Source of the DNA: CAZZBK01 sp964652155
GTDB taxonomy: Bacteria; Planctomycetota; Planctomycetia; Pirellulales; PNKZ01
Assembly (NCBI GenBank): GCA_964652155.1
Contig: CAZZBK010000013.1
Coordinates: 3,560-67,559, forward strand
Direction: 5' to 3'
DNA: 64,000 nt
This document shows, one piece after another, positions 8,983-18,213 of this stretch (positions within the stretch are counted from its first letter, which is position 1; each line of letters opens with the position of its first letter). The notes beneath the pieces are model-generated. The model worked only from the letters and a program-made list of their open reading frames with translations, searched no databases and had not been told where the DNA came from. Made by a program: the position numbers and the translations under genes.

Positions 8983-10986
8983 CTAGCCCGCGGCCTTTGA
9001 CCCATTACCTTGATGATTCGCGGTAGCCGCCTTGGCGGCGCTGCGCTGCTTCCAGACTTCCTCGATCACCTCGGCGCCGACCAAGCCATAGAGCCGCGGG
9101 CGGGGCGGGATCAGCGAGGTGTCGACATCCTCGTAACTCAACTGGACGTCGCCGCTCGAGTCGAGTGTCGTGATCGTGCTCTTGAGCCAGCGGGCCGTGC
9201 TCTCCTCGAAACGGTCGCACCATTGCTCGGCTTCACGCAGACGCTCGGCCGGTTCGGTGGCTTTGAGCCCCGGCAGCGAGAAGTTTGGCTTGTAATGAGC
9301 ACCGCGGCTTTCGTCGCGCGCCAGTGCGCCTTTGAGAATCGCCTCGGCGATCGGCAGCATGTCCGTGAGCGCCTTGGTGAACACCACGTTCTGGTTCGTC
9401 CAGTGCCCCGAGTCGCTCAACGAGCAGCGTTTGACGCGCTCCTTGAGGTCGGCCATCTTGCCGACCGCCTCGCTGAGCTGATCGTTCTGTCGCACGACCG
9501 TGGCGACGCGGGTCATCATGTTGCCCAACTCTTGATGCAGCAGGTACGGGTTCTCGCCGCCGCCGCTCCGCTTGAGCAGCTTGTCGTGCGTGCCCTGGTG
9601 CTGCTTGCGGGCTTGCTCGAAAAGCGACGCGGGCTGATCGGCCGCCGCGCCGCCGCTCACCCCCTTGAGCCAAGTCTGCAAGCTCGGAGCAACAATCAAG
9701 CCGCTGAATATGCAACTGAGCAACGAATTCGCTCCCAGGCGATTCGCGCCGTGGTATTGATAGTCGCATTCGCCCAGCGCGTAGAGCCCGGGGATGTTGG
9801 TGGCCTGGTTCTTCGGATGGCCGATCTGCAAGCCACCCTGGGCACACTTCTCGTAGTCGACCCAGAGGCCACCCATCGAGTAATGCACGGCGGGGAAAAT
9901 TTTCATCGGCGTCTCACGCGGATCAACCCCTTGGAACTTCTCGTAGATTTCCAAGATGCCGCCGAGTTTGCGGTTGAGCATTTCACGCGGCAGGTGCGTG
10001 AGGTCGAGGTACACGGCAAGCCGATCGCTCTCGACGCTCAGCCCCTCGTTCGTGCAAACGTTGAAAATCTCACGCGTGGCAATGTCGCGCGGGACGAGAT
10101 TGCCGTACTTCGGGTAACGCTTTTCGAGGAAGTAATACCGCTCGGTCTCGGGTATTTGTCGTGGATCGCGGGGGTCCTGTGGCTTGACGGGGACCCAGAC
10201 GCGGCCCCCTTCGCCGCGGGCGCTCTCGCTCATCAGCCGCAGCTTGTCGGCACCAGGAATGGCGGTGGGATGGACTTGGATGAACTCACCGTTACCGTAC
10301 TTGGCGCCGGCCTGAAAGGCGCGGCTGACCGCGCTGCCCGTGCAAGCCATCGACATCGTCGAGCGACCGAAGATCAGCCCGCACCCGCCCGTGGCCAGCA
10401 CGACGGCGTCGGCCGCGAAGGAGCGAATCTCCATCGTGACCATGTCCTGGGCGACGCAGCCGCGGCAGACGCCTTGCTCGTCGACGATCGGGCCGAGAAA
10501 ATCCCAGAACTCGTATTTCTTGATGTTTCCTTCGCTCTCCCAGCGGCGCACTTGTTCGTCGAGGGCATAGAGCAACTGCTGACCGGTGGTTGCGCCGGCG
10601 AAGGCGGTCCGCTTGAAGAGCGTGCCGCCGAAACGACGTTGATCGCGGAAGCCCTCGGGCGTGCGGTTGAAGGGGACTCCGAGGCGATCCATGAGGTCGA
10701 TGATCTTCGGTCCCCAGTCGCACATTTCCTTGACCGGGGGCTGATGCTGGAGGAAGTCGCCGCCGTAGACCGTGTCGTCGAAGTGCAGCCCCTCGTGATC
10801 GCCTTGTTGGCGCGTGAGGTCGTTGACGCTGTTGATGCCCCCTTGAGCGCAGACGCTGTGCGAGCGTTTGACCGGCGTGAGGCTCATCAGGTCGACGTCG
10901 ATGCCCAACTCGGCGAGTTTCATGGCGGCGGCCAGACCGGCAAGTCCACCACCGACGATCATCACGCGTTGCTTTGCCATGTTCAT
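8983..10986 (-). CDS. sdhA: Succinate dehydrogenase flavoprotein subunit
   Basis: Oxidises succinate to fumarate in the TCA cycle and passes electrons to SdhB. The N-terminus has the FAD dinucleotide-binding motif VMIVGGGLAGLAAA; SVCAQGGINSVND is the histidyl-FAD attachment region; HPTAIPGADKLRLMSESARG is the substrate-binding and catalytic loop. About 667 residues, normal for the non-classical long SdhA paired with b558-type SdhC. I chose ATG 10986 (MNMAKQRV); ATG 10980 is equally plausible and a TTG at 11013 is less so. sdhC ends 55 bases upstream and sdhB follows 62 bases downstream. Confidence 0.96.
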   Translation of the reverse strand: MNMAKQRVMIVGGGLAGLAAAMKLAELGIDVDLMSLTPVKRSHSVCAQGGINSVNDLTRQQGDHEGLHFDDTVYGGDFLQHQPPVKEMCDWGPKIIDLMDRLGVPFNRTPEGFRDQRRFGGTLFKRTAFAGATTGQQLLYALDEQVRRWESEGNIKKYEFWDFLGPIVDEQGVCRGCVAQDMVTMEIRSFAADAVVLATGGCGLIFGRSTMSMACTGSAVSRAFQAGAKYGNGEFIQVHPTAIPGADKLRLMSESARGEGGRVWVPVKPQDPRDPRQIPETERYYFLEKRYPKYGNLVPRDIATREIFNVCTNEGLSVESDRLAVYLDLTHLPREMLNRKLGGILEIYEKFQGVDPRETPMKIFPAVHYSMGGLWVDYEKCAQGGLQIGHPKNQATNIPGLYALGECDYQYHGANRLGANSLLSCIFSGLIVAPSLQTWLKGVSGGAAADQPASLFEQARKQHQGTHDKLLKRSGGGENPYLLHQELGNMMTRVATVVRQNDQLSEAVGKMADLKERVKRCSLSDSGHWTNQNVVFTKALTDMLPIAEAILKGALARDESRGAHYKPNFSLPGLKATEPAERLREAEQWCDRFEESTARWLKSTITTLDSSGDVQLSYEDVDTSLIPPRPRLYGLVGAEVIEEVWKQRSAAKAATANHQGNGSKAAG

Positions 10987-11041
10987 GACTTTCTCGGAAA
11001 AATTGCTCGCCAACGGCGCGCGGCTTTGAACGATTCAGAGA

Positions 11042-11857
11042 TTAAGGAGCGGTGACCGTGGCCGCTTTGCCGTCGGTCTGCTGGGCCTGCTTGGCCTTGT
11101 CCACGTTCGCCTTGACGGCTTGCCGCTGATCGATGTGGGCCTGCTCGATGAGCTTGGCCTCGTCGACGTTCACGCGGCTCATGCCGGTCAGCGCGCCGAG
11201 TCCGACGGCGGCCAACGCCAAGCCGAAGATGGCGCACGCCACGGTGGCGCGTCGCTGAGCGGCGGGCGAGGTCCAGACGCCCCAGGTGATCCCCATCGTC
11301 CACAGGCCGTTGGCCAAGTGATACACACACGACAGGACACCGATCGCGTAGACGATTTTCGTGAGCGTCGAACTCAGCGCGGCCGCGGCGCTCGACGAGG
11401 CATGATGCGGATCAAACTGCCAGCCCCCCAGGTTGTCGGTCACGCTCCGCCACCACGAGGCATGAATCCAGCCGTGCATGTGAAAGACGTGATAGAAAAT
11501 GAAGAACAGGGCAATCCAAGCCGTCACGCGTTGCAGCGTGTAGCGGAAATTGCCCTTGTACGGATAGTTGGCCGTATTCGAGATGCCCGTCCGAATAATC
11601 GCCACGCCCACGACAGCATGAAAAATGATGGGCAAAAAGATGCCGCCCCACTCGACCAACGGCAACACGGGTCCCAGCGCGTGGATCTGGTCGACCGCGT
11701 TCTGAAACACGTCGGGCCCCGACAGCACGCTGGCGTTGGTCACCAAGTGGACGCACATGTACGCCCCCACGGGCAGCAGGCCGCTGAGCGAGTGTAACCT
11801 TAAGATGAGAAACTGGTTACGCTTGAAGAATGACGACGTCGAGGGGCTGGTTTCCAA
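11042..11857 (-). CDS. sdhC: Succinate dehydrogenase cytochrome b558 subunit
   Basis: Membrane anchor that binds heme b and quinone. I place the start at TTG 11857 because AAGGAAAG lies 5 bases upstream; the frame runs further up but without a ribosome-binding site. The 271-residue product has five predicted membrane helices, with histidines typical of b558-type SdhC: RLHSLSGLLPVGAYMCVH, IIFHAVVGV, FYHVFHMHGWIH and CVYHLANGLW. The last 45 or so residues are charged, Ala/Gln-rich and probably cytoplasmic. First gene of the sdhCAB operon, with its promoter in the spacer above 11858. Confidence 0.92.
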   Translation of the reverse strand: METSPSTSSFFKRNQFLILRLHSLSGLLPVGAYMCVHLVTNASVLSGPDVFQNAVDQIHALGPVLPLVEWGGIFLPIIFHAVVGVAIIRTGISNTANYPYKGNFRYTLQRVTAWIALFFIFYHVFHMHGWIHASWWRSVTDNLGGWQFDPHHASSSAAAALSSTLTKIVYAIGVLSCVYHLANGLWTMGITWGVWTSPAAQRRATVACAIFGLALAAVGLGALTGMSRVNVDEAKLIEQAHIDQRQAVKANVDKAKQAQQTDGKAATVTAP

Positions 11858-12244
11858 GGCGGCTTTCCTTCGCGCGGCGGAACGTGGAGGTCGCAACTCA
11901 CGGTAGTATAAGGGTCGACCGTCACCTCGCAAGCGGCCTCGGTGCCAGGATTTGTTCCCTCTCGGCTCAAAGCCCGAAAGGCTGGCAGACGATGCGGGTA
12001 TTGGCAGCCAGGGTCGCGGGGGCGGACGCCCTAACTCAGCTTTCTAATTTTGGATGGATAGACTACAAATCACTTCTGGATAAGGTGTTGCGGAAAGTCG
12101 ATAACCTCCGGCCAGGATTACTTGCCGCGCGGTACCGAACTTGCAGCTATGATTGAAGCGCGGAGTTCGTCTGTCCGTTTTTGGCAGTTGCGTGCTGCGT
12201 AGGCTGTTCTCACAAGCGTCGAAACGAGTTGTGTGGAGCATGTT
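11858..12244. other. Divergent intergenic region, sdhC / receiver gene
   Basis: 387 bases separating two divergent genes, so it should hold both promoters. The part at 12040-12085 is locally AT-rich (TTTCTAATTTTGGATGG). I see no open frame of interest, no RNA gene and no clear operator. Confidence 0.5.
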
Positions 12245-12652
12245 GTGGTTCTCGTGACCTCACCCGCCATTTTGATCACCGACGACGATTCGTCACTGCG
12301 CGCCACGCTGAGCAGCGTGTTTGAGCCGCGCGGGTTCCGCACCTTGCAAGCGAGCGATGGGCAAGAGGCGCTCGATATCCTGCACAACCAGGAAGTTCAC
12401 ATCGCGCTCTTCGACATGCACATGCCACGCCTGACGGGGCTCGAAACCCTGCGGCTTGCCAAGCAGTTCAAAGCCGATTTGCCCTGCATTCTGATGTCGG
12501 CCGAGGCCGACGAGCAGATGATCAAGGAGGCCCTCTCCTGGGACGCCTTCGCTGTGCTCCGCAAGCCGGTCACGCGCAGCCACGTCATGGACCGCGTGCG
12601 CGAAGCGCTCATGCGCTGCTACCAATGGTACGACGCCAGCAAGCTCGTGTAG
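12245..12652 (+). CDS. Stand-alone response-regulator receiver protein
   Basis: A 135-residue single CheY-like domain with no output domain. The start is GTG 12245, because GGAG lies 6 bases upstream; GTG 12233 and 12254 are alternatives. The acidic pocket is D13-D14-D15 (ITDDDSS), the phospho-acceptor is D57 in ALFDMHMPRLTG, the switch Ser is S85 in LMSAEAD, and the conserved Lys is K107 in LRKPVT, so the domain looks fully competent. No histidine kinase gene is adjacent; it probably works by protein-protein contact or receives phosphate from a distant kinase. Confidence 0.93.
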   Translation: MVLVTSPAILITDDDSSLRATLSSVFEPRGFRTLQASDGQEALDILHNQEVHIALFDMHMPRLTGLETLRLAKQFKADLPCILMSAEADEQMIKEALSWDAFAVLRKPVTRSHVMDRVREALMRCYQWYDASKLV

Positions 12653-12678
12653 CGCGTTGCGACGTGTTAGAGACGAAC

Positions 12679-12808
12679 GAGCGGGGGTCGTCAGGCCCCC
12701 GATAGCTTCACCCCGTCATCGACCGTGTCGCCGGCGTTCGCTCCCATTGCGATAGTAAACGTTTGGGCAAGGCAAACTTATCGGGAGGCTCACGCCTCCC
12801 GCTCGTTG
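12679..12808. repeat. 130-bp REP/BIME repeat, copy 1 (RAYT 3' side)
   Basis: Near-identical (two mismatches) to 13427-13556. Each copy begins with GAGCGGGGGTCGTCAGG and ends with CCTCCCGCTCGTTG; the outer 26 bases are imperfect inverted repeats of each other (21 of 26 match), and each end is itself a hairpin (for example CGGGAGGC-TCAC-GCCTCCCG). This is the layout of a bacterial interspersed mosaic element built from two opposed REP units. The copy overlaps the last codons and the stop of the RAYT gene. Confidence 0.92.
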
Positions 12809-13374
12809 TTGATGCGCTGTGATGGCAGGTCAGAGATGCGTTCAACGTCGGGCTTGATCCAGATCTCCATCGGGTGGGCTTGCCGACGAACGTATTCGAT
12901 CGCCGCTTGCACGGCCAACCTGCCTGGTAAATGCCGCTTCGATCCCGACTCGGTCCACCAGGTTCCACTCTCGGGCCGAGAAAATCGCCCATTCAACGCT
13001 CGGCTGGCATAGCTCTTCATGTCCCCCAGCAAGGCACTCGATGTCCGGCTCGCTACGGCACCGATCACCAGATGAACATGATTGGACATGATCGCTGCGG
13101 CCAGTAGATCGTCGGCTCGATAGGCGGCCGTTTCTTGAAATTGTGTCAAAGCCACGGAGGCCTGCTCTGAACTTAACCAAACCGGTGATCCGAGCAGCTT
13201 CTTGCATGCATGCTCACGCAGCGCGGGTAAGTCGGCATCGACCGGCATGCCCGGAATGTTGTGCAGTTCCAATTCACCGGACCCGGTCCGTACCGGGCTG
13301 ACAAATCCACGTCGATCTCCCGGCAGCCACGTACCGTAGGTCGTCCACGTCAAAAGCCAGTAGCGGAGCATCAC
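12790..13374 (-). CDS. REP-associated tyrosine transposase (RAYT, Y1/IS200-like)
   Basis: A 194-residue single-strand DNA transposase-like protein. The HUH-type metal motif is H99-V-H101 in MSNHVHLVIG, and the likely nucleophile is Tyr161 in AIEYVRRQAHP. The opening YWLLTWTTYGTWLPGDRRG is typical of planctomycete members. It lies between two 130-bp REP-pair repeats. The final residues (NNEREA) and the TGA stop are encoded by the hairpin of the downstream repeat copy, so gene and repeat are physically merged. RAYTs are thought to spread REP elements without being classical insertion sequences themselves. Confidence 0.93.
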   Translation of the reverse strand: MMLRYWLLTWTTYGTWLPGDRRGFVSPVRTGSGELELHNIPGMPVDADLPALREHACKKLLGSPVWLSSEQASVALTQFQETAAYRADDLLAAAIMSNHVHLVIGAVASRTSSALLGDMKSYASRALNGRFSRPESGTWWTESGSKRHLPGRLAVQAAIEYVRRQAHPMEIWIKPDVERISDLPSQRINNEREA

Positions 13375-13426
13375 GAGAGTTTGCCCTCAGCATGAAACGA
13401 CCGATCAAGTATTAAAACACGGCAAG

Positions 13427-13556
13427 GAGCGGGGGTCGTCAGGCCCCCGATAGCTTCGCCCCGTCATCGACCGTGTCGCCGGCGTTCGCTCCCATTGCGA
13501 TAGTAAACGTTTGGGTAAGGCAAACTTATCGGGAGGCTCACGCCTCCCGCTCGTTG
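13427..13556. repeat. 130-bp REP/BIME repeat, copy 2 (RAYT 5' side)
   Basis: Second copy of the repeat at 12679-12808, same orientation and length, differing at two positions (CTTCGCCCC for CTTCACCCC; GGGTAAGG for GGGCAAGG). It begins 52 bases upstream of the RAYT start, so the transposase gene is bracketed by direct repeats. Confidence 0.92.
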
Positions 13557-13600
13557 AAAGGATCCTCGTAGAGATGTCCTCGATCGAACCAGCGGCTAAC

Positions 13601-15640
13601 TCACTCGTTGCTGACCTTGTCCAACGCGCGGACCAACGGGCGATAGCGCTGGTGATCCAACTCGGCGATCAACCCTTGGTCGCTCGTGTCGCGCGACGCC
13701 TCGCTCAGGGCATTGCCAGCGTTGTACAGAGCCTCGACCGCCTTTTCGAGTTGCTCGATGTGCGTCTCGGCTTGCTTCGCATCACGAGCCTCGCCGGCCG
13801 CGGCCAGGGCCACGAGCGCGCCCAGGTAATGCAACGAGAACTCACCCCGCTTGGCGTGATACCAGAACAACGGCCGGGCCTCGCCCGGAGCGTTGCCGTG
13901 TGCCCGCAGCACCTCGTTATATGATTTTGTGAACAACCCCAGCGCGTTCTTGAGCACGTCGGCCTGCTTGGCGGGGTGCTGATACACGAGGTCCGTCGTC
14001 AGCGGCTTGACGGCTGAGTAATGCTCGGAGAGCGCGTGATTGGCCTCTTCGAGCCGTTGCAGGGCGAGCAACATTCGCTCGGCCACGTCGCGTCGACCGG
14101 CAATGGGGGTGTAGAGTTGCAGCACGACGTCATCGACCGACAGCTTGCTGAACGCCGCGCGTCCCAGCGCATACAGGGGGACGGTGGCTTCGCCGATGAG
14201 CGCGGTCGGTTGCAGCACCATCCCGCGCCAGCCGTGGCGCTTGGCCAAGTCAATGTCGTGCAGCACGGCAGCTTGGTCGGCCAGGGGCAATGGACCGAGC
14301 CCCGAGAGGGCCGCGTGCAACTCGCCGACGATCGGCGCGGCATTCTTCTGCAACATGGCGAGCGTTTCATGGGGCGGTTCTTCGTGCAACACTTCGACAT
14401 CGAGCGAGAACACGACCGAACGGGGCAACCCCTTCGCCAGGTCGGCCTCGCGCACGAACGAACCGTCGACAAACAACGGTGTCGCGTGCTGCTTGAGGTC
14501 GTTGGGCAACAGCGTGTGCAGCCCTTCGTAGTCGAGATGATCGCCGAACCAGGCTGACGCCTCGGGGTACGACTGATGCAAAGCCTGCCATTGGGCATGG
14601 GTCGCCTCGCGGACCGGTGACGCATCGCCCACGTGGGGCGTGCCAGGCAACCAAGTCAACACGGGACCAGCGGCGGCGGGGGGCTCGACGGTCGGCGCGC
14701 CCAATGTTTTACGCATCTGCTCGATGGCGTCGGGGAGCTTGCCACGCAACTCGCGAGGAAAGGCCGTCGGAGCGACACGCAGCGCGCCGCCGATACCCAA
14801 CTGCGCGCAACGGCGCATGAGCCGATGGACCAGCGACTGCGCGGCGCTCAACTGCTCGGCCGGGGTCGAGCGGCCCGCGAACTCGGCGGCGGTGAACAGC
14901 TTGTTCTCGCCGAAGGCGCGTCGCCCTGGCGTGTCGGGAGTCACGTCGAACGTTTGGCCCAGTTCAAACAAGCGGCTGCCCTGCACGCGTTGACCTTGCA
15001 CTGTGTACTCGACGAACGGCTGCTCGGTTCCCAACTCGAACACGATGAGGTTGATTTTATTTTTGACCAACTGCCCGATCAGCGACTCGAGGTCGGCCGC
15101 GCTCCAGGCGAAGGTCGACGAGAGCGCCGAGCCAAACATTCGCCAGCCGCGCACGCTCAGTTCGGTGTCTAATACCAGATCGAGGCCGTCGAGCTTGAAC
15201 GTCGCGCCGGCCGTGGGGAGCATGTCGCCGTGGGGTAGCGAGCGGATGCCGAAATGGTGCCCGAGTTCGTACACGGCCCAGAGCGTGGCCAGGTCGCTGC
15301 CGCCGCCAACGATCACGGTCGGCACCTTGCTGCCAGCGAGTGTGCGGACAACGTGCCCTTGCTCGCCGAGTTTGGGCCAGCGATCGCCAATGGCTTGAGC
15401 CAGCGCGGCGTTGGTCTCGGGCCGACCGAGCAAGACCACGTGCGCCGCGTCGGCAACGGGGGTGGCGCTCACGCGCACCTCGGCCTCGAACAGCTTGGTA
15501 AGTTGCGTCGATAATTCACTCGCCGCGTAGCTCAAGAGCGGCGAGGGGTTGTCTCCCGTCACCACCGTAACCTGCGGTCCGGCATAAACCCACGACGCCG
15601 CGCACAGACATGCGCAGGCCACAAACATCCGGCAGAACAT
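13601..15640 (-). CDS. Exported GH67/GH115-like (alpha-glucuronidase N-domain) protein
   Basis: ATG 15640 is chosen because GGAG lies 6 bases upstream and it follows the previous gene's stop by only 14 bases. The 679-residue product has a signal peptide (MFCRMFVACACLCAASWVYA). The first 150 or so residues match the alpha/beta domain found before alpha-glucuronidase and hexosaminidase barrels: a run of GxPxTN-type motif (LLGRPETNAALAQAI), VIVGGGSDLATLWAVYELG and FGIRSLPHGDMLP. The central part (LVKNKINLIVFELG, RLMRRCAQLGIG, HLDYEGLHTLLPNDL) looks like a barrel, but I cannot assign catalytic acids. Last gene of a - strand operon with a lactonase, a phosphatase and a sulfatase; a role in glycan degradation is an inference. 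Confidence 0.8.
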   Translation of the reverse strand: MFCRMFVACACLCAASWVYAGPQVTVVTGDNPSPLLSYAASELSTQLTKLFEAEVRVSATPVADAAHVVLLGRPETNAALAQAIGDRWPKLGEQGHVVRTLAGSKVPTVIVGGGSDLATLWAVYELGHHFGIRSLPHGDMLPTAGATFKLDGLDLVLDTELSVRGWRMFGSALSSTFAWSAADLESLIGQLVKNKINLIVFELGTEQPFVEYTVQGQRVQGSRLFELGQTFDVTPDTPGRRAFGENKLFTAAEFAGRSTPAEQLSAAQSLVHRLMRRCAQLGIGGALRVAPTAFPRELRGKLPDAIEQMRKTLGAPTVEPPAAAGPVLTWLPGTPHVGDASPVREATHAQWQALHQSYPEASAWFGDHLDYEGLHTLLPNDLKQHATPLFVDGSFVREADLAKGLPRSVVFSLDVEVLHEEPPHETLAMLQKNAAPIVGELHAALSGLGPLPLADQAAVLHDIDLAKRHGWRGMVLQPTALIGEATVPLYALGRAAFSKLSVDDVVLQLYTPIAGRRDVAERMLLALQRLEEANHALSEHYSAVKPLTTDLVYQHPAKQADVLKNALGLFTKSYNEVLRAHGNAPGEARPLFWYHAKRGEFSLHYLGALVALAAAGEARDAKQAETHIEQLEKAVEALYNAGNALSEASRDTSDQGLIAELDHQRYRPLVRALDKVSNE

Positions 15641-15654
15641 ACGCCACTCCGTGT

Positions 15655-16560
15655 TTATTTTTCTTGCCAACGTTGCCAGTTCAAACCAGGACGATCGACC
15701 CGAAACGACACGAGCCGCTGCTGGGTCACTTCGGTCACGTAGACCGTCCGACCATCGGGACCACCAAAGCACAAATTGCTCGGGCTTTTGCCAAGCACAT
15801 CGACCTCGTGCAGGATCTCTCCTTGGGGCGACAGCTTGACGACCGTCCCTTTGCCGTAACGGGTAATATACAAGTTGCCGTCGACATCGCAGCGCATGCC
15901 ATCGAAGCCGTGATCGGGAAATTGTTTGACGAGCTTTCGCTCGCCGAGCCCTTGTGCTTGAATCGGAAACGCCCACACGCCGCGCTGCACGCTCTCGTTG
16001 GTGTACAGTGTCTTGCCGTCGGGGCTGACCTCGATGCCGTTGGTGGTCCCCTGGCCGTCAGCCAGCAGGGTCACGGTCCCACGCGTGTCAATGCGCCAGA
16101 TTTGACCCGTGTTTTTGCCCCAGTTCGGGTCGCTGGCGTAGAGCGTGCCGTCGGGGGCGATCGCCAAGTCGTTCGGCTGACTCATCTTCGACTCGTGCGC
16201 GAAGACGCTCACGGCTTTGGTGCGTGGATCCACTCGCAGCACGTTGTGGTTCACATAGTCGGCGACGTAAAAATGGCCGCCACGGTCGAAGACGATGCCG
16301 TTGCCCACGCTCTTGTTGGCGAACTCGACAAAGATTTCCGCTTTGCCTTCGGGGGTCACTTTGCCAACGGTTCCTTGCTTGGCAAAGTTGACCACAAAGA
16401 CGTTGCCGAGCGCATCGCAGTTGGGGCCTTCAATGCCCGGCGTGAATGAGCCCTTTTCGGTAAAGGGGGAGGCGACCCACGGCTTGTCGTCGGCCCCCTC
16501 GCTCGGCGCCGTCAAGCAGCACAACATCGTAAGACCCCACATCATCCGCTGGTTTAACAT
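15655..16560 (-). CDS. SMP-30/gluconolactonase/LRE-like beta-propeller, exported
   Basis: 301 residues with a signal peptide ending near CCLTAPSEGA. The six-bladed propeller features are clear: IEGPNCDALGNVFVVNF at the first metal-binding strand, MSQPNDLAIAPDGTLYASD, TTNGIEVSPDGKTLYTNES and HGFDGMRCDVDGNLYITRYG; the Glu, Asn and Asp residues in these strands are the usual divalent-metal ligands. Family members hydrolyse sugar lactones, so this one may act on aldonolactones produced outside the cytoplasm. It begins 15 bases after phoD and is followed 14 bases later by the GH67-like gene. Confidence 0.92.
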   Translation of the reverse strand: MLNQRMMWGLTMLCCLTAPSEGADDKPWVASPFTEKGSFTPGIEGPNCDALGNVFVVNFAKQGTVGKVTPEGKAEIFVEFANKSVGNGIVFDRGGHFYVADYVNHNVLRVDPRTKAVSVFAHESKMSQPNDLAIAPDGTLYASDPNWGKNTGQIWRIDTRGTVTLLADGQGTTNGIEVSPDGKTLYTNESVQRGVWAFPIQAQGLGERKLVKQFPDHGFDGMRCDVDGNLYITRYGKGTVVKLSPQGEILHEVDVLGKSPSNLCFGGPDGRTVYVTEVTQQRLVSFRVDRPGLNWQRWQEK

Positions 16561-16575
16561 CGGTGCGTTTCCTGT

Positions 16576-18150
16576 TCAGATTTTTTGTAGACCGGGGCGA
16601 CCCGACTCGATGGCGAACTTGACGGGCGTTTGCAGCGGCGCCCCAGGCCGGGTCACGTAGTCGAGCGTGTGATAGTACGAGCGCCACGCACGCGGCGTGA
16701 CTTCGCATGAGACAAACCCGCGTTGCGAGCTGTGGTACTTCACAAAGGGGTTCTCGCTCAGGACGGGCGAGGGTTTTTCTCCCGGCGGAGTACCGTTGCC
16801 GCCCGAACTGATCGAGGTGCCGACGAATTCGCTGGCCACGACCGGGTCTTGCGGGTCGGCGCTGTTCACCTGCAAGTTATTGGCCCAATGGGTGTGAATA
16901 TCGCCGGTGAGCACGACCGGGTTGAGCTTGGGTCGCGCGGCAAAGTACTTGAGCATGCGCTGCCGGTTGGCCTCGTAGCCGGGCCACTGGTCCATGCTGT
17001 AGGCAACTCCTTCGCCCATGAGTCGATCGGCGCGGGCCATCATCACCTGCTGCGCGAGGACGTTCCATTGGGCCGGCGTGGCGTCGAGCGTCTCGGTGAG
17101 CCATTTCTCTTGAGCCGCGCCGAGCAGCGACGCCTGCGGCGAATAGGTCTCGTCGCAAGGAGGCTTGTTGTTGTCGCCACAGGGCTGATCGCTGCGATAC
17201 TGCCGCGTGTCGAGCACCGCGAAGCGGGCGAGCCGACCGAAGTCGACGTGGCGATACAATTGCATGTGCGGGCCGCGTGGAAGCTGCGCTCTGCGGAGCG
17301 GCATGTGCTCATAATACGCCTGATAGGCGCGGGCGCGACGCTCGAGGAACAGACCGGGCTCGACCCCTTTTTCCTCACTCATGTCGCCGGCGCAGTTGTT
17401 ATCGAACTCGTGATCGTCCCAAGTGACGAGCCACGGGCACGCGGCGTGCGCGGCTTGCAGATGCACGTCGGTTTTGTACTGGGCATGTCGCGCGCGGTAG
17501 CCGTCGAGCGTTTCGCATTCGAGGCCGACGTGCTTGCGGACTAGATTGTCCTTGGCGGCTCCTTCGTAGATGTAATCGCCCAGGTGCACGACCAGATCGA
17601 AGTCCAAGCGCTGCATGTGCGCGTAGGCGGTGAAGAGCCCTTGCTCGTAGTGCTGACACGAAGCGAAGGCGAAGCGGAGCCGGTCCGGGAGGATGTCGGC
17701 GGTGGGCATCGTGCGCGCCCGACCCACGCTGCTTGTCTCTCCCACGGCCTGGAACTGATAAAAATACCACCGCTGCGGTTCGAGTCCGGCCACCTCGACA
17801 TGCACCGAGTGGGCCAGTTCGGGCGTGGCGACGGCCGTGCCCGAGGCGACGACTTGCGACATCGTTTCATCGCGCGCCACGAGCCAACGGACCTCGATGT
17901 TCTCGCGCGGCATGCCGCCACCATCGAGCGGCTCGGGAGCCAATCGCGTCCAGATCACAAAGCCGTCGGCGGTCGGATCGCCCGAGGCGACCCCCAACTG
18001 AAAGGGATGCGCCTTGAGCGCGACATTTTTGCGGACCGTGGCGGAGAGCGGCGGCGCGAGCAACGGCCAGGCGACGAGCGCCGCGGAGCCGACGAGAAAA
18101 TCGCGTCGACCCCAAGAACTGCCGACGTGTTGCTGATGACGGTAGGGCAT
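16576..18150 (-). CDS. phoD: Alkaline phosphatase D (PhoD), Tat-exported
   Basis: Start ATG 18150 (GAGG nine bases upstream) gives 524 residues with a twin-arginine signal (WGRRDFLVGSAALVAWPL, Arg15-Arg16). An N-terminal Ig-like PhoD_N domain (FQLGVASGDPTADGFVIWTR) is followed by the metallophosphatase core: FASCQHYEQGLF, LVVHLGDYIYEG, WDDHEFDNNCAGD and LTGDIHTHWANN carry the Ca/Fe ligands. PhoD enzymes hydrolyse phosphodiesters and monoesters outside the cytoplasm. Here it is second in the sulfatase-phoD-lactonase-GH operon, which may point to phosphorylated or teichoic-acid-like substrates. The frame stays open upstream into the antisense of the sulfatase gene, but that part has no support. 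Confidence 0.93.
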   Translation of the reverse strand: MPYRHQQHVGSSWGRRDFLVGSAALVAWPLLAPPLSATVRKNVALKAHPFQLGVASGDPTADGFVIWTRLAPEPLDGGGMPRENIEVRWLVARDETMSQVVASGTAVATPELAHSVHVEVAGLEPQRWYFYQFQAVGETSSVGRARTMPTADILPDRLRFAFASCQHYEQGLFTAYAHMQRLDFDLVVHLGDYIYEGAAKDNLVRKHVGLECETLDGYRARHAQYKTDVHLQAAHAACPWLVTWDDHEFDNNCAGDMSEEKGVEPGLFLERRARAYQAYYEHMPLRRAQLPRGPHMQLYRHVDFGRLARFAVLDTRQYRSDQPCGDNNKPPCDETYSPQASLLGAAQEKWLTETLDATPAQWNVLAQQVMMARADRLMGEGVAYSMDQWPGYEANRQRMLKYFAARPKLNPVVLTGDIHTHWANNLQVNSADPQDPVVASEFVGTSISSGGNGTPPGEKPSPVLSENPFVKYHSSQRGFVSCEVTPRAWRSYYHTLDYVTRPGAPLQTPVKFAIESGRPGLQKI

Positions 18151-18213
18151 GTGGAGCGACCTCGGATGTGCGGAGGGTGGAGCGTGATGCCAGGCGAGTG
18201 ACGGGGCGAACCA

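Noticed and set aside
9010..11055. A 681-codon open frame on the + strand opposite sdhA
   Set aside because: Antisense shadow caused by high third-position GC; the minus-strand frame has complete SdhA motifs and the + strand product has no recognisable domain.
15641..15976. Upstream 112-codon extension of the GH67-like protein
   Set aside because: It would overlap the SMP-30 gene; signal peptide and ribosome-binding site support ATG 15640.
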